Below are positions 24,638-38,304 of a stretch of DNA of 64,000 nt, in pieces. Made by a program: the position numbers and the translations under genes. The stretch covers positions 5,456,001 through 5,520,000 of the forward strand of contig OZ059895.1 of NCBI GenBank assembly GCA_964057225.1, given 5' to 3'. The notes under the pieces were generated by a model that had not been told where the DNA came from, made no database searches, and saw only the letters and a list, made by a program, of their open reading frames with translations. The stretch's first letter is position 1. Each line of letters starts with the position of its first letter. This DNA comes from Auanema rhodensis (Eukaryota > Nematoda > Chromadorea > Rhabditida > Rhabditidae).

Positions 24638-27600
24638 TTGGTATACGGTAATGTTGGGGCGCTACTTCTCAAATTTTACTCGAAGAAATGCTATGGAACT
24701 GCTATGAATGGAACAACTTGCATGATTATTATGACGTCAAATATGACTCACTTGGATTTATAACAGACACATAACAAAAAAGTGAAACGGATTGAAATAT
24801 TTCTTCGTTCAATTTCGTTTAGAGTGTGCAAGAGAAAAGAAAAATTTTATATTTGTAACTTAGATGTTTTCTTGCTTTCGACCAAACGAAAATAATAATA
24901 TACTGAAATAAATTTGACTTGAAAACTCCTATAAAATGTAGGATGGGAACAACGAAATTAAATTGCAATAGTTATTGTCCCTGTTAAACATGAATAAATA
25001 ATAGATATTATAGCTATATTAATTACTTCATAATAAAAGGGCCATAGAAAAGAAAATATAACAATGTATGACTATTATCAACAATAATATCAAAATAAAT
25101 AAAAAGTACGATGATTATGTGATGGTAGGAAGTTGAAACAATACTTAATAAGTTCAATGTTAATTACTGTATAATACAAAATAGAACCAGTTCTCACAAC
25201 ATCAGTGCGAAAATGAAAATGAAAATGAACTGCGGTGTCGCTATTTTTCAAATTTATGTCCACAAAAATTAGAATATTGATTGATTTCAGACAAATCTTT
25301 TGGGCATAAGAACTGTTTTCAATTGACAATAACAATCAAGATTATAGTTCATTTAAATGAAAATTATTAATTGAATTATTAATAAATATATTTATATTTA
25401 ACTATATTAATATTATATACATAATATGTATATATATATATAATTAAAATATTATGAAGAAATACATATATTGATAAGAAATATATTATTGATAGTTTTC
25501 ATCCTTTAATTTTGAATATAAGTAGGAAGCATCATTATTCTTTTATTAGCTTAATTTCGAAATATTTACAAAAGAGTTACAACAAAATCTACAATTATTG
25601 GAAAATAAAGATTGTGTACAGATTGATGACTAATATTATTTCAATTATTATTTTAGTTTAAAAGGTTTGTCATCATCTGCTAAAGAATGAACAAAAACTT
25701 GAAGTTTTTCGAGTAGCATTAATATCTATTTGCTAAAAGAAGCACTGAATGACTGATTTTTCGATAATAATCACAGTATTTAATATTTCTAATAATTCTA
25801 CTAGTTCTTGAAAATATAGAATCATTCTCACATCATCTTGCCTTTGCTCACACTTTTTTTGGTTTTCTCATCTTTTTATTCTATTTTTCATTAACATAGC
25901 TACACAAGCTTTTCCTGTTTGTCTTAATATATTCTTTATTTCTATATTCTTTCCTTCTTTTGATATACTTTCAGTTTTATCATCTCCTAATCTTCTTTTT
26001 TCACTCTAGCTCAACTTACTTCACTCTGGTTTCCATCACCACCCACTTGACAGTTCATTCTTTCTTTTCTAAATAGTTCACTTATTTGCTATGATTCGAG
26101 ACGTTCTTCTCAGAAGTTTCTTAGAAAATCCTTTCAGATCCATACGGTGTCCATTTCCTCTCACACGCTAGCTATGTAAATGTTCTTATTTAGATTAGCA
26201 ATATCGTCTGACTAACTATAAAATTAACTAAAATATTTTATACAAAAATACTTATATTGTTTAAAACTAAAACATTTACTCGGTACGCGATTAACGAGCA
26301 GTTTAGCCGTTTGTTATACACTAAAAATATTTCTGAAAACGTTATAAGTTTTGAAGTATTTCATTTGAGAAAAGAAAAAGATTTCTTTTTATATTAGTTC
26401 AAACTTCTTATTTAAAAATGCTTAGCTTCTCTTCTGCAAAGCTTACTGATCAAATAACTTAAAGACTGTATCCATTTCACACAAAATGTGTTGTTGTTGA
26501 AGACAAGCGAACAGAATTATCTATCCTACTAATCCTATTTAATTCTTTTTTTGTCTTTTCTCTATTTTATTTTTGAATAAAAAGCATAATATTCTCCTCT
26601 TATAATACATCTTATTTTATTTTACCTTGTTTTCAATTAAGCTTTTAAGTTCTTATTCAACTTGTTTTCAAAACTAATTGCTTATTTAACCGTAATAATA
26701 TACATAATATGAATTAATTATACGATAAAATCAATCAGCTGACTTTTGAGCACAAACATCACAAAACTAGATAAATTAATCCTCTTCAAGCTTTAAGCAA
26801 ATTATCGTTCGGTGTTTCACATTGATGGCCGGTGTACAGCTTGTCCGAAAGTGTGAAGATTTAGAAATAAAGAAAACGTTTTATTTCCTTTCTGAGTTTT
26901 ATCACATAGCTTCTTTCTCTCTAGTTCTGAACGAGTACATTGTTTCATTGACTAATGAGCTGCAGAAGAAATAGAAGAATCAAAATGAACAACAGCCATT
27001 TGACAGCCACTTTTCAAACACTGACCAAGGGGAAGAAAAAGATTCTTTTCTTCTAATTTTTGTTCTTAAGCCTCATTTTGATGTTTAATGTGTTCGTTGC
27101 TCATTTCGTACTAGAAATCAGTATAAAACCAGTAATAGATCTTGAACAGACAAATCTTGTCTATTTCTGTTTCCCTTCTTCTCATGTCTCATCTCTGGCA
27201 TCATTTTCTCGGATTTTCAATTCAAATTTCTTTTTTTCTCCTAATTCTTTTACTCTTTTTCTCTTAAAATTCAATTGGGCTTTCATTAATTATTTATTCG
27301 AAGCCGATTGTGTTTTCGGCTTCATCTCCTCCACCCTCCCGTCTCACTATCCATTCTCTTCAGAGGTTCAACTATAAAGACTTATTTGAATCAATTTTGA
27401 CCCCTCTTCACCTTAAATACAAAACAAAAAAAAAAACTTGTGCTAGTGTTCTGACGTCAGGGTCTTCAGATGCTCTTGGGTGTGTTGTTAATACATTACC
27501 GACCAACAGCAGCTAATTGGTCATTCAGCAACTACCAATTTTCTTCTTTTCCAACTCAATTTTTCCATTTTCTTTAAGAAAAAAGATTTTCTTTGTCTTC

Positions 27601-29528
27601 AAGTCGATATTTCAATTTGCAAATAGCTATGAATCATGTAAATATGTACTTACATATCTATTTCATTCTGTATATTTCTTCAAAAATGTATAATAAAGGA
27701 TATGAAAACAACATTTTTTTCCTATTGTCTACTAATACGGTAAAAAGAATTTTGTTTTCTTTTATGAAAATTTAAAAAAAACACCGAAACGTCTGTTAGC
27801 GCATTGGTAACATTCGAGAAAGCCATGAAAGTGAGGAGAAAGAGAAACTCCTTGTTTGCTTACTTATACTTATTGATGCTTATGACTTTTTCTTTTTTGT
27901 TCAACCAAAGTATTTCAATTATTTATCTGATGAGACTAGTTATTCATAATAAAAATAGAAAAACAGTTGACATCTCTTTAATCATATTTTGTTGAAACAC
28001 ACATATCATATTCTATTTTTAGTTTTTTTTTTTTGGTCTCATGTCATAAGCATTGCTTCTAAAATTAAATTTAGTATATAATGTGTATATATCTATACAT
28101 ATGTACATGTATATGTTAATATACTAACTATATACTATATGAATATATATAGTTTATATATATTTATATATTTATTATCCTCGTCTTTGAGGAAGTGGCT
28201 TCTTTTAAGAATTTCAATCGTGGGAATGTGAAATGACAGTATTTTTCTTTGGCCTTTGTCCATCACTAAATTCAACTAACAATCAATAGCTCTTTTTCTT
28301 CTTGATCAATTAAAATAAAATTTTATTTATATTTTATATTAAATTATATAAAAATCTTTTATTATTATCATATATATTCAGATTCTTATTGGTACATATA
28401 TAATATAATGACTTTATAATCTATATACGTAACTAATCCATTTCACAGTGGTTTCCGTCGTTACTACTTTTTACTTTTTTTTGTTTTTTTTTCTTCTAAT
28501 TTTTAAAAAAAATTATTGTTAATTCTCTGTTTCATATGTGAAACAAAGAAAACGATGTATACTCTTATTCTGTCTTCACTGCTTTTCTCTCGGAAAAAAA
28601 ATAGAAAAGATGAGTAAAATCTTTTTTACTTTTTCTATTAGTTTTTAAATAAAAAAAAATACAAATTAAATATATTTTAAAGTAAAAAATAATTTCTTTT
28701 CTTAAATCTTTGAATCAGTTTGAACTTTCTTTTTCCATTTCCATATATGTTCCATTCGTCTATGTGAACATCTTTATCCATAAAAATAGTATATAAATCA
28801 TTTCTTCTATGAGGAAAAAAGCCTTTTCAACAGCAGCTATTAAGGTTTTTCAGCTTAAAGCTGCTCAAGTTGCTTCTCTTGCTCATTCATGCGATTATAT
28901 GAAGTTTCGTATAGTCTACTTGATGTTTAATGATCAAACTATAAGATCAAATATATGTATATAGTTATGATCAGTTGATCTTAAAAATGCTCTTCCTACA
29001 ACCTTTTACGTCGTCAACTTACAGGTTATTCTCATTATTATGAATGCTATGCTTAATATTTGGATAATTTATGATTAATTATGCTAAAATATTTAAATTT
29101 TAACATGAATCCAGACATATGAATGGTTCAAAGATCATATCTTATAAGAATATTATATATTAAATGATTTTTTGAATGTATGACTCTTTGTTTTTAGATA
29201 ATTTATTTTTGAAAATACAAAATAAAAGATTTATCCTCATTATCATCTACTATCTCTTATCGAATCTCTATTTTCATTTATTTGCTTCTGTTTTTATTTA
29301 TTTTTTGTTTTTCTCATGTTTATATATGATTTCATTTAATCTTATATACTATAAATGATTTGGTTTTTTTTTCATTTTTTCTACTTTCACATCCCATTGT
29401 CATCCTTATTTCTATTCAAATATTCTTATTAATAATGTAAATGAGCAACTTCTCTATTCAGTATCCTCATACACACATACTAACTCATATTCTACGAATA
29501 GAAATAAAGAGAACTGCAAAATGAAAGT

Positions 29529-29531
<3 letters not shown>

Positions 29532-29560
<29 letters not shown>
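29532..29560. repeat. (AG)n microsatellite
   Basis: About 29 bp of AG repeat on the + strand, followed about 170 bp later by a (TC)n tract of opposite polarity. Confidence 0.9.
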
Positions 29561-29563
<3 letters not shown>

Positions 29564-29729
29564 GTACTCATCCAATATAATATTAAGCCATACCAATGTA
29601 TGTATGTTGCAATTACTCTTCTGCTTGGATATGCTAATTAGCCAATTAATTTATAAGCCAGTCAAATCATATTTTTTACGTGTAACTAGTTTGTGAACGG
29701 TTGTGTACCATCTTCTTACCCGTAACATC

Positions 29730-29732
<3 letters not shown>

Positions 29733-29783
<51 letters not shown>
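29733..29783. repeat. (TC)n microsatellite
   Basis: About 51 bp of CT repeat. The Leu-Ser repeat ORFs crossing it in every frame are translation of the repeat, not genes. Confidence 0.95.
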
Positions 29784-29788
<5 letters not shown>

Positions 29789-30275
29789 GCTTTTTTCTCC
29801 ATTGGTTTATTGGTTTTCTTCAAACTCTTCCTTTTCCCTCTTTTCTTTTCTTTTTCTTTCTATTTTTTCTCATTCTAAATCCTTTTATCGTCTAAATTTT
29901 CTATATTTATCTGATATTAATCCATCTTTAATATAATCTTTTTTATTCGGATACAAAGTGTATTATACATTATATATAGTTTATAACACGTATATTATGC
30001 CTTTTTAATTTTACTATATATGTATATATTGATAATAAATAGATATACATATGTTAAGATTAATCAGTTTTTATCATATAGATTTCATATTAATATTTTT
30101 TTTCATTTATTATTTATCAAGTGCTTCTCCTTCTTCTTCTTCTTTCTTCTTCTTTTTATTTTCCACTTCTGATTCTGGAATATCTATACAAGAAGCCGGC
30201 AAACCTGCCAGTTCTATAGATGTCTATTCATCTATTTATGTATAATACATAAAACATGTACATATCTCTCACTAC

Positions 30276-30306
<31 letters not shown>

Positions 30307-30699
30307 ATCTAACTATCTATCTATATATATTTTTTATTATTTTAAATGAAAAAAAAGCTTAAGTGCTTGTTATTCCTTTCGATTATCTCTAATCATCATC
30401 GTTTTCATCATATAGTCACTTTTCTCTCATTTGGACCAAAATGAGCACAAACAAGATGCTGGTTTTGTCAATCATTTCATATGCGTGCACTTTCTTTTTC
30501 ATTTTTTTTGCATTTTCTTTAATTATATAAAAACAATATATTTAGTTATCTATTATCATACTAAACTCATTAAATTTTCTTTATTATATTCTTTTTTGTT
30601 TGTTTGTTACGTTGTATGGAATATTAATAACAAACAACTCAACCATGTTATATTACTATACTATATTTCGTATATGAATTAGTTTTCTATTTCTAAATT

Positions 30700-31800
30700 T
30701 ATCATCATTTTGCTACTGATGTCTATTCCCTCACAGCTAGCTTCTGACGAATTGTCATGTCAATGTTCATAAAGCGTAAGTTCTAGCTGACTGAATGATT
30801 CAAAATGGCTGAGCATTTGCTGGTTATCTACGTTAGTCTTATTCCATCCCATCGTATGATGATATCCAAATGAATTATTGCTGTACGGAGGTTGTTGAAA
30901 TTCATTAGGCTTAGTAGCATTAGATGTCTTTTCCGTTTTTGCATCATCTTTATCAGCATACTTATGAATATTATCATTTTCGTTATTAACATGCTAAGAA
31001 CCATCATCCAAGAGTACGCATCCTCATTATTCGTTTAGCCAGATTCAGGACAAACACAACAATTCCGGTCCAGTTGTTCTGCAACTACGACCATTTGTGT
31101 TCTGTTCCATCGTGTATGCAACTAACTCATCTCTTTGACTGTTCAAACTGCAGTGGCTAGTCTTGCTGTACAACAGGCGTTGAAGCATGCCGAGTTTTCA
31201 GATTAGAACCTGAAAATGCTGTGAAGCACATGATGTGATGCCATTATAGCTACATCCAATACTGAGTACTCTCTGTGTTCTGTGATGTACTTCCATGTAT
31301 ACATATACATACATGTCTCTTAAAAGCAAGCAAGCATGGAAAACCTGGTTGTATGCACATCAAAGTTGACAACAGGAAGTGCTTAACATCACAAAAACTT
31401 GATGAAATGATGCATCCATTGAGGAAGATACATAAAATATCATGGGAATTGCTTTATCTCGATCAGAAGATCATCTCAGCCATCTATTTTCAAGACAAGT
31501 CTTCGTTACGGAAAATTACTGATGTCGATGTCTCCATCTCGTTTGATCAATGCTTCATCAGTCGTTGGTGATTCAAAATCGTTAAGGGCCTTCTGGACTT
31601 GTTTACCCTCCTGCATGTCCTATTCAGCAAGTCCTTGGAAACAGCCCGGAATTGTCAACGATTGTGTTTACGACCTTCGACCAGTGCTCCGCTTATGCTC
31701 TTCCTTGAAAATCAGCTGTAGGCACTTATTGTCCGCAAATAGGTTGAAGCTTCTACCTGTTATTCCTATTCAGCTCTGATTTTTCTTGTATTTTTCATCA
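30700..31800. other. GC-richer block with overlapping ORFs, unassigned
   Basis: About 1.1 kb that lacks the T-runs and CT tracts of its flanks. On the + strand, two overlapping ORFs cover 31275-31571 (98 codons, from GTG) and 31522-31779 (85 codons, from ATG). On the minus strand, a 76-codon open segment follows a TTCTTAG acceptor near 31000 and ends in TGA near 30764. It is rich in Asn, Asp, Lys and Gln and ends FSQLELTLYEH. A second minus segment at about 31520-31620 reads EGKQVQKALNDFESPTTDEA. I recognise no domain and cannot choose a strand; it could be a diverged gene, a pseudogene or a conserved non-coding element. Confidence 0.3.
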
Positions 31801-32404
31801 TCCATCTATAAACCTAGAACGGTTTCACCATACTTCATTGAATTCATTTGTTTCTTAGTGATCTAACGTCATTACTTTCAACCATTATCAGTCAATTTAA
31901 CGTAAATCGTTAACAGTCCATCCCTTTCACTGATGATTTCTACACAAAACACTTCTATTTCCTATCATTTATCATAAACATGTGTATATTTCAATGTATA
32001 TAGTGTATTCTCGATGAGCAAACTTTCCAATCTCAAGTTTCAGTAATGATTTCTGGATTTCATCAAGCTCATCGTATTGCTTATGCTCTTGTCATATGTT
32101 CTATAAGCTTGTCTATCTACTAAGCTCAACTTACTTTCGATTATTCTTTGTATTCAACCACTTCACATCTCACACAGTTTTTCTTCTCAGAACGGAAAAA
32201 TGGACAAATCTTATTTGAAATGTTTGAATTGAGGAAACAATATAAGATCGAAAAACAGAAAAGCATGGCTCTCTCATAACAACTTCCATTATTTTAAAAT
32301 TTTTATTATTTTTTTTGTTATTTTTTAATTTTTATGCGAAAATAATATTTTGGCCCAATTGATCAGTAATATTTAATATCAAGGACTTTACAAATCAGAC
32401 ATTA

Positions 32405-32412
32405 TGACGTCA
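32405..32412. promoter_or_regulatory. CRE palindrome next to an ETS-like site
   Basis: TGACGTCA directly overlaps the start of CATTTCCGG, an ETS-type core (CCGGAAATG on the other strand). No transcript is visible nearby. Confidence 0.35.
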
Positions 32413-32645
32413 TTTCCGGTGATCAAACATTATCAATCTTTTTTCGTATTTTAATAATTTTAATTTTATCTTATATTATTTGAATTTTATTCAAAATATA
32501 TCAATTATCAAAGTATTTTTATATATTTAATATAATATTTATATTGTTTGATTTTTTGAGATTAAAGTTTGTGAGCTTAACTTCTATTTACAAAATTTTT
32601 CATTTAATATTCTCGTACATGAATATCACTATATCATCTTATTTC

Positions 32646-32649
<4 letters not shown>

Positions 32650-32692
<43 letters not shown>
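32650..32692. repeat. (CT)n microsatellite
   Basis: About 43 bp of CT, followed by further CT-rich imperfect repeats up to about 32731. Confidence 0.95.
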
Positions 32693-32694
<2 letters not shown>

Positions 32695-33571
32695 TCTCTC
32701 TGTTTCCGTAGCTCCCTCTCTCTCTCTCTCTTTCGTTCTCCCACTCATTCTCGCTTCTTTTTTTTCCGTTTCCTCACTGTTCTCACATCTGTTTCTTCTC
32801 GGAATTCAATGTGGGTTTCATTGCATTTTCCATATTCCACTGTTTGTTATCTTCTTACGTACACATTCCCAGAGAAAGACAGGCCAAACAACCATAGAAC
32901 ACAGTTATCGTCAATCTGTTTCCATCATCATCATCATCACTACTTTCGAAAAAGATTGTGTGTTAACAAATAAATAGTATTAATCTATATGAGAGATTTA
33001 GATAGCTAGAGATGTGAAGAAGGTAGAAATTGAATTTATCGTACACACCATACTTGGCATCAAAAAACTTGTTTGAATACTGTTTGCTTAAGATATCAAT
33101 GAAAAAATTGTCTTCTTCTACAATCACTTCGATAGAAAAAAAAAGTTTTTTTTTTCACATACTTAAATCACTAAGGTTTTTCTGGAAAACGTGCTACTTT
33201 CTTGCTCTCTCTCTCTCTCTCTCTCTCTTTTATATTCATCATCATCTTTTTTGATTACAATGAGATAGATAAATGTATAATCGGATAATTATTCTTCTAA
33301 AGCTTTTCACTTTTTCTTGATCCTCATTTCGTTTCACCTTGTGTTCTCTTTTAATTGTTCACTGAATAGCTATTGCCATCTAGTATCCAGATAATCCAAA
33401 AGGAATTCAGCTGGTTTTACCTGAAATTATATTTCTGCAAAGCCGTCCAGAAAGTTCTTTTCAATTTCCCTTTTCAATATTATCGTTCGGGAGTCTGTTT
33501 TCATGTTTATTTAGTTAAAATCTTCGTGTATTCATCTGAGTTACATGTCAGCGGTTTTACGCTTGATCATC

Positions 33572-33877
33572 ATGAGTGATTTCATCCGCATTGACCTGCT
33601 TCAGAAGGTTGACGTTGACTTTGTCACCCTGTATCGTCAATCACTTACCAATCGTACATCAGTACTTTCCCTTCGAGACGCGTGAGCAATCACTACTGAA
33701 GCGACCACGAAGTAGCTATATATAGAGAAAACAGACGCAGATACGCAGCTACACGTAGATGAACAGAGAAAGTTTGAAACGAGGGAGGTGAACAACAACA
33801 ACACTACCCTGGTGTCATACCTGCTCTCTTAGCTCACGATTTCATCGAAGTCAATCAAAGCAGTGAGCTAGTTCAAG
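33572..33877 (+). other. Possible promoter, short ORF and untranslated first exon
   Basis: A balanced-composition island in T-rich DNA. It contains a 37-codon ATG ORF (33572-33685, starting MSDFIRIDLLQKVDVDFVTL), then a TATA-like TATATATA (33717-33724). About 150 bp follow with no T-runs, ending in a plausible donor CAAG|GTGAAC after 33877. This is the pattern of a TATA promoter plus a first exon on the + strand, perhaps for the phosphatase gene at 40.2 kb. The ORF has no homology I recognise, and 37 codons is not significant alone. Confidence 0.25.
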
Positions 33878-34537
33878 GTGAACGAGCTGCTTATTCTTCT
33901 TTTTTACCTAGATTGATGTACATATTTCTATGTATGTACACCTTATCCCCTCTCTCTCTCTCTCTCTCTCTCGTTTTTCATTATTTTGTGAAATATTTTT
34001 CTTGAAATATAACTTAACAATGACTTAGGTTCTATTGTGTCTTTTCATTTTCTCTCTGAGCTTTTCTTCTTGCCGTAATCAAATCACACCCTAGACCGCA
34101 TCAAGATGTTGGAGAACGATTAGGAAATGAGAGACTATTGTGCAAAAACTTTGTTTCAGCCACGTTGTGTCTCGTATCTATACTTTGTTTTTTCCTTCTT
34201 TTCTTAATTATATTATATAGTTAGTTAGTATATGATATATATTTGAATTATTATACTTATAATTATCTTTTACCTTCTCTATTTCATATTTTTTTTGTAT
34301 TTCTCTTTGTTCAAATACAAAATAAAAGTTGCTTTTTCGTCATTATATACCACCACTTCCGTCTTCAAGCCATTAAGCCCAATGTAGTAGTTGAAACACA
34401 CGTGCGGGAATGCTTATACGTTTCTTAGAATTTAGCCATAGTTATAGTTAAGAAAGAAACAGAGAGAGAGAGAGAGAGCGTGAGAGAAAGAGGAGGAAAG
34501 AGGGAGAGCTAATTGCTTTCACTGCCGTTACGGCATT

Positions 34538-34756
34538 TTGCTTCGTCTTCATCTCATTACCACAGTTTTGTCGCGTCAAGATGCTGATGACAACGCAACT
34601 TGGTTGTTTCCTCGTGTCATTCTCGGACGTCAGCAGCATTTTCAGAGTCAATTTAGTCGTCCTGCGTTATCTTTTCCCTTCCTTCAGGATCAAAAGCATG
34701 CGAATGTCCAGTCTGCGCCTCTTTTCATTATTATTCTCAACATATCCTCATCATAA
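34538..34756 (+). other. Overlapping ORFs in a GC-richer patch, unassigned
   Basis: Between about 34500 and 34730 two frames are open at once. One includes RQDADDNATWLFPRVILGRQ and is not low-complexity. No splice borders fit well and no family is recognised. Confidence 0.15.
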
Positions 34757-35592
34757 CTCGCCTTTTTCATTTCCAAGTTATTATACGAACGGAACGGCAT
34801 TGTCGTGTTCCGTATCCGTTTCCGTAATATCTATCTATATTGAATCAAAAATATTTTGTTTTGTCGATATCAATCCATTTGTTTTTCATTTTTTTCAAAA
34901 TTTCTACTTTTAATTTCTTAGATATATAGAATATCTTTAAAATATTTTTGAAAAGAAAGGAAAAACATTATGCTTCTTAAACTACTTGACATATTTTTCA
35001 TTTTGTTTTATATGAAAAAGATTGAAATATCGATATAACATACATTTTGATAATCAAAAATATGAATTAAACAATCTGTTTCTTGTCGTACAACTTCATA
35101 GAATCATGCTTCTTCGTCGTCTTTGTTATTGTCTCCAGGGGACTGGTAAAGACGAATACTATGCTGAGCATGTACACTGAGCTTTATCTCAGATCACGTC
35201 CGTTGTCCTCTCCGATCTTGTCAGTTTTCAGAAATAATAGTCAGAGAAGAGCACTAAGAGAGAAAAAAAGACGAAAAGAATAGCGAGAATGAAAGCTAAA
35301 GTAGAAGTAGATGACGAGAGTAGTTGATGAGATTGATATGAAAAGCCGCCGCCAGAAATGAACTCGCCGAAGCCCATAGAACAGATATAACATTCGTTTT
35401 TTGTGTAATAAGATGAGAAAATTGAGCTGAAACATATAGTTAAAAATAAAAAATGAAGAAAAATTAAATGAATTTGAAAGAATGAGGAAAAGGGGCTTCA
35501 TTTTGATGGAAATGTATGTAAGAATGTTTTGTTCGTTAAAAGCCTAAGAACAACATGATAGAGATATTCCAATTGTCTAATAGGTAAAGGTG

Positions 35593-35720
<128 letters not shown>

Positions 35721-36482
35721 CAAAGAGATTCTGATCAAATGATCGAATACTTGAGCATCAGAGTTCTTAGACGTTTTAAGTGACAGACCTAAGATTATAA
35801 CTGATTGTCCTCTGCCATCTCAACTTTCAACCTTGTCTCTGATGAACTTTCATCCGTTTTATTCTCATCTGCTTATCCTTTCTCTCCATTCTTTTTAAAT
35901 TTTTATGTCTTAATCATCGTTCTGCCTTCAACTAAGATGCAATATCATCTGTTTTTCGCCACACCTCCCACACCTCAATCGACATCTTCACGTCTTAAAG
36001 CTTAACATTCCTCTGATTTTTTATTTTTTTTGGATAATAAGTATAAATTAATTATTTCAAATAATATTTAGAAGTTGAATAAAATTTTCCCTTTTATTTA
36101 ATTCAAATGATCTTTTGATTGTGTGTCATATTATCATTTCTATTTTCTCTGTCTCATGATTTCACGTCTTTCACATATTTTTTTGTTTTCACGACATTAA
36201 AAAATACGAAGATTCTGTAATATCTGTGCCATGTGCAGGTTGATTTATTATTTTGAAATGAAATTCTTACAAATATACTTTGAGGATGTTTGCTTTCTAC
36301 TTTTTTTGTTTTAAAAACTCTTTTTCTTTCACACTTTATCGTTACTTTTACTTAGTTGCTTGTTTCTTTCCCTTTCTCTCTCTATTCTCTCTCTCTCTCT
36401 ATTAATCTTTTTGTACAAACTATTCATTATATTCAACATTTTTCTTCTAAAGAAAGTAACTTTCTAACACACAACAAGTCGA

Positions 36483-36526
36483 ATGACAACGACACGCACG
36501 AGCGACTCCCGCCGAGTTGAAGGAAC
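36483..36526 (+). CDS. Candidate alternative first exon of the phosphatase gene
   Basis: ATG followed by 14 codons (MTTTRTSDSRRVEG plus two bases) and a strong donor AC|GTAAGA, in a GC-richer patch (36440-36700). Joined to the acceptor at 40206, the frame continues through CAGAATAACA into the phosphatase ATG at 40217, adding 19 residues. Phase agreement has a one-in-three chance of arising by luck, so this is only a candidate. Confidence 0.3.
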
Positions 36527-38201
36527 GTAAGAACGGAACGGCCGGACAAAATGACAAAACACAACAACCCAAGATGGAATGGATTGTAAAGATAAAGATG
36601 ATGATGTGTCGACGACACAACGATCATGGTTTGAACCCTGATGAAATTAGTAGAAAGCAGTTCTCCTATTTGCCGTTCACATCATCTGAGCATTATCCCT
36701 GACTATGTCTTGTTAGCTTGTATCTTTTCTTGAAACCAAAGAAAAATGACGAAAAAGATGACACCATATACATCTTACAAAATCCTTTTTCTTTTAATTT
36801 TTCTTTTTTTTATAATTTTTATAAATATCATGATCATGAACCCACAAATAATATTTTATTTCAAAATGAAATTTCTTTTACTTATAATCTTTACCGTATA
36901 TGATGCTATATGAACTAAACTTCATCGTTATATACTATAAACATCAGTTTTTTTCTTTTTTTTTGTTAAAAACTCGAGATATTACTCATATCTTAATACA
37001 CATATCAAAAATGATAATATGATTATCTATAATCTTAACAACATTTTGATTTAAATTAATTTTTTATAAGATTTTATAAAATATTTTATAATATTTTATA
37101 TTTTTTATAATAAAGAATATTTAATTTATATTTTAACTCAGATAGTTGTTGATGATTCTTTTTTTATTTTTTCACTGTTGTAAAGCTTGTTGCTTCTTAT
37201 TGCCAAAACATTTAAAGACGGCAGGTAGCAGGATGTACATGCTTAGACAACGATGGGTGAAAAGAGAAACAGATGATGGAGAAGAGGATATCATCAGTCT
37301 GTTGTCCTCAAAGTTATCTTGTTTTCCGAGTCTTTTTTCTTAAAAAAAAATGAATGTGTATACATATATACTATATATATGTGTGTCTGTGTCTGTGTCT
37401 GTGTGTCATCTCGTTTAGTTGTTGCTTGTTGTTGTTGATTTATATCATTTTCTTTTGTCTTTGAGTCCATTAATCGTACTTTAATTTCTTTTTCAAAACA
37501 TTCTTTTTTTTTTTAACTTTTTCTTATTATTTATATAATTTAATAAGATTATAATTTTTATATTTTCTAACTAAATTCTTTTAATCTTAAGAAAAATCAA
37601 ATATTTTGTCAACTTTTTATTTTATCTTTTACATAGGTTAATGTACTATTTTTGAACCTAAAAAGAAAGATTAAATATCAAGATCTTTTCTTATTCCTTA
37701 ACTGATCATTTGCTCTTTTTTTTTATTTTATTTTCTTTATTATTGAAAAAAAATAGTTTTTCATATATTATTTTCTAAAATTGAAAATTTTTCGTAAATT
37801 TTCTATGATATATGATAGTTTTATCTTCATTTTTTATTCTTTTCCTATTCTTTTTTTAAACTTTCTTCTATGGAACATCAATAATATTTTATATGTTATT
37901 CATCCAAAGACTATAAACATCTTCAGAACATGATGTTCCTCTGTGTATGTTTCATCTCTCACTTATGATCAATCAGATTCAACTACAAATCATTCAGAGA
38001 AGCTTTTTCTTTTTAAACCAATGTCTGTTCAAATCTTACAACTTAGTTAAAGAAACTTAACTTATCCGATCACATGATGATGATAGTTAATCATCTGATT
38101 TTCTCCAACTCTTTCTCCAACTTTTTTTTCCAAATAAAACTTTTAAATTCATTTTAGCTATTTAAACTTAATCATATTATGTTTATTTTTTTCATGTCAA
38201 G

Positions 38202-38304
38202 CATTAAATGAAAAACTACATCAAAGACAACGTAATGTTAAAATTGAAAGATTATTGTCTCAGCAATTGGAAAATCGTCAACAAGTTCAACTTGGAGAAA
38301 ACCT
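38202..38304 (+). CDS. Candidate coiled-coil exon upstream of the phosphatase gene
   Basis: A 103-bp segment between a TTTTTTTCATGTCAAG acceptor and a CCT|GTAAGA donor. It is open in the frame reading LNEKLHQRQRNVKIERLLSQ then QLENRQQVQLGEN, a Gln/Lys/Leu-rich helix unlike the surrounding sequence. Its end phase also fits the acceptor at 40206. It needs an upstream exon ending with one base of a codon; the 36483-36526 exon does not fit that. Function unknown. Confidence 0.35.

Larger units (their letters stand above)
24740..30700. other. T-rich gene-poor region
   Basis: Around 25.4-25.8 kb the + strand changes from A-rich to T-rich and stays so to about 42 kb. It has numerous short TA and CT tracts and no exon chain. 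One weak exon-like piece at about 28847-28902 follows a TTTTTCAG. CRE palindromes (TGACGTCA) lie at 24732-24739 and 27452-27459, the latter inside a 10-bp palindrome CTGACGTCAG. Confidence 0.5.

Noticed and set aside
34448-34651. Minus-strand ORF beginning MTLKMLLTSEND
   Set aside because: Ends in a microsatellite-derived Ser-Leu run, and competing frames are equally open; no basis to choose it.
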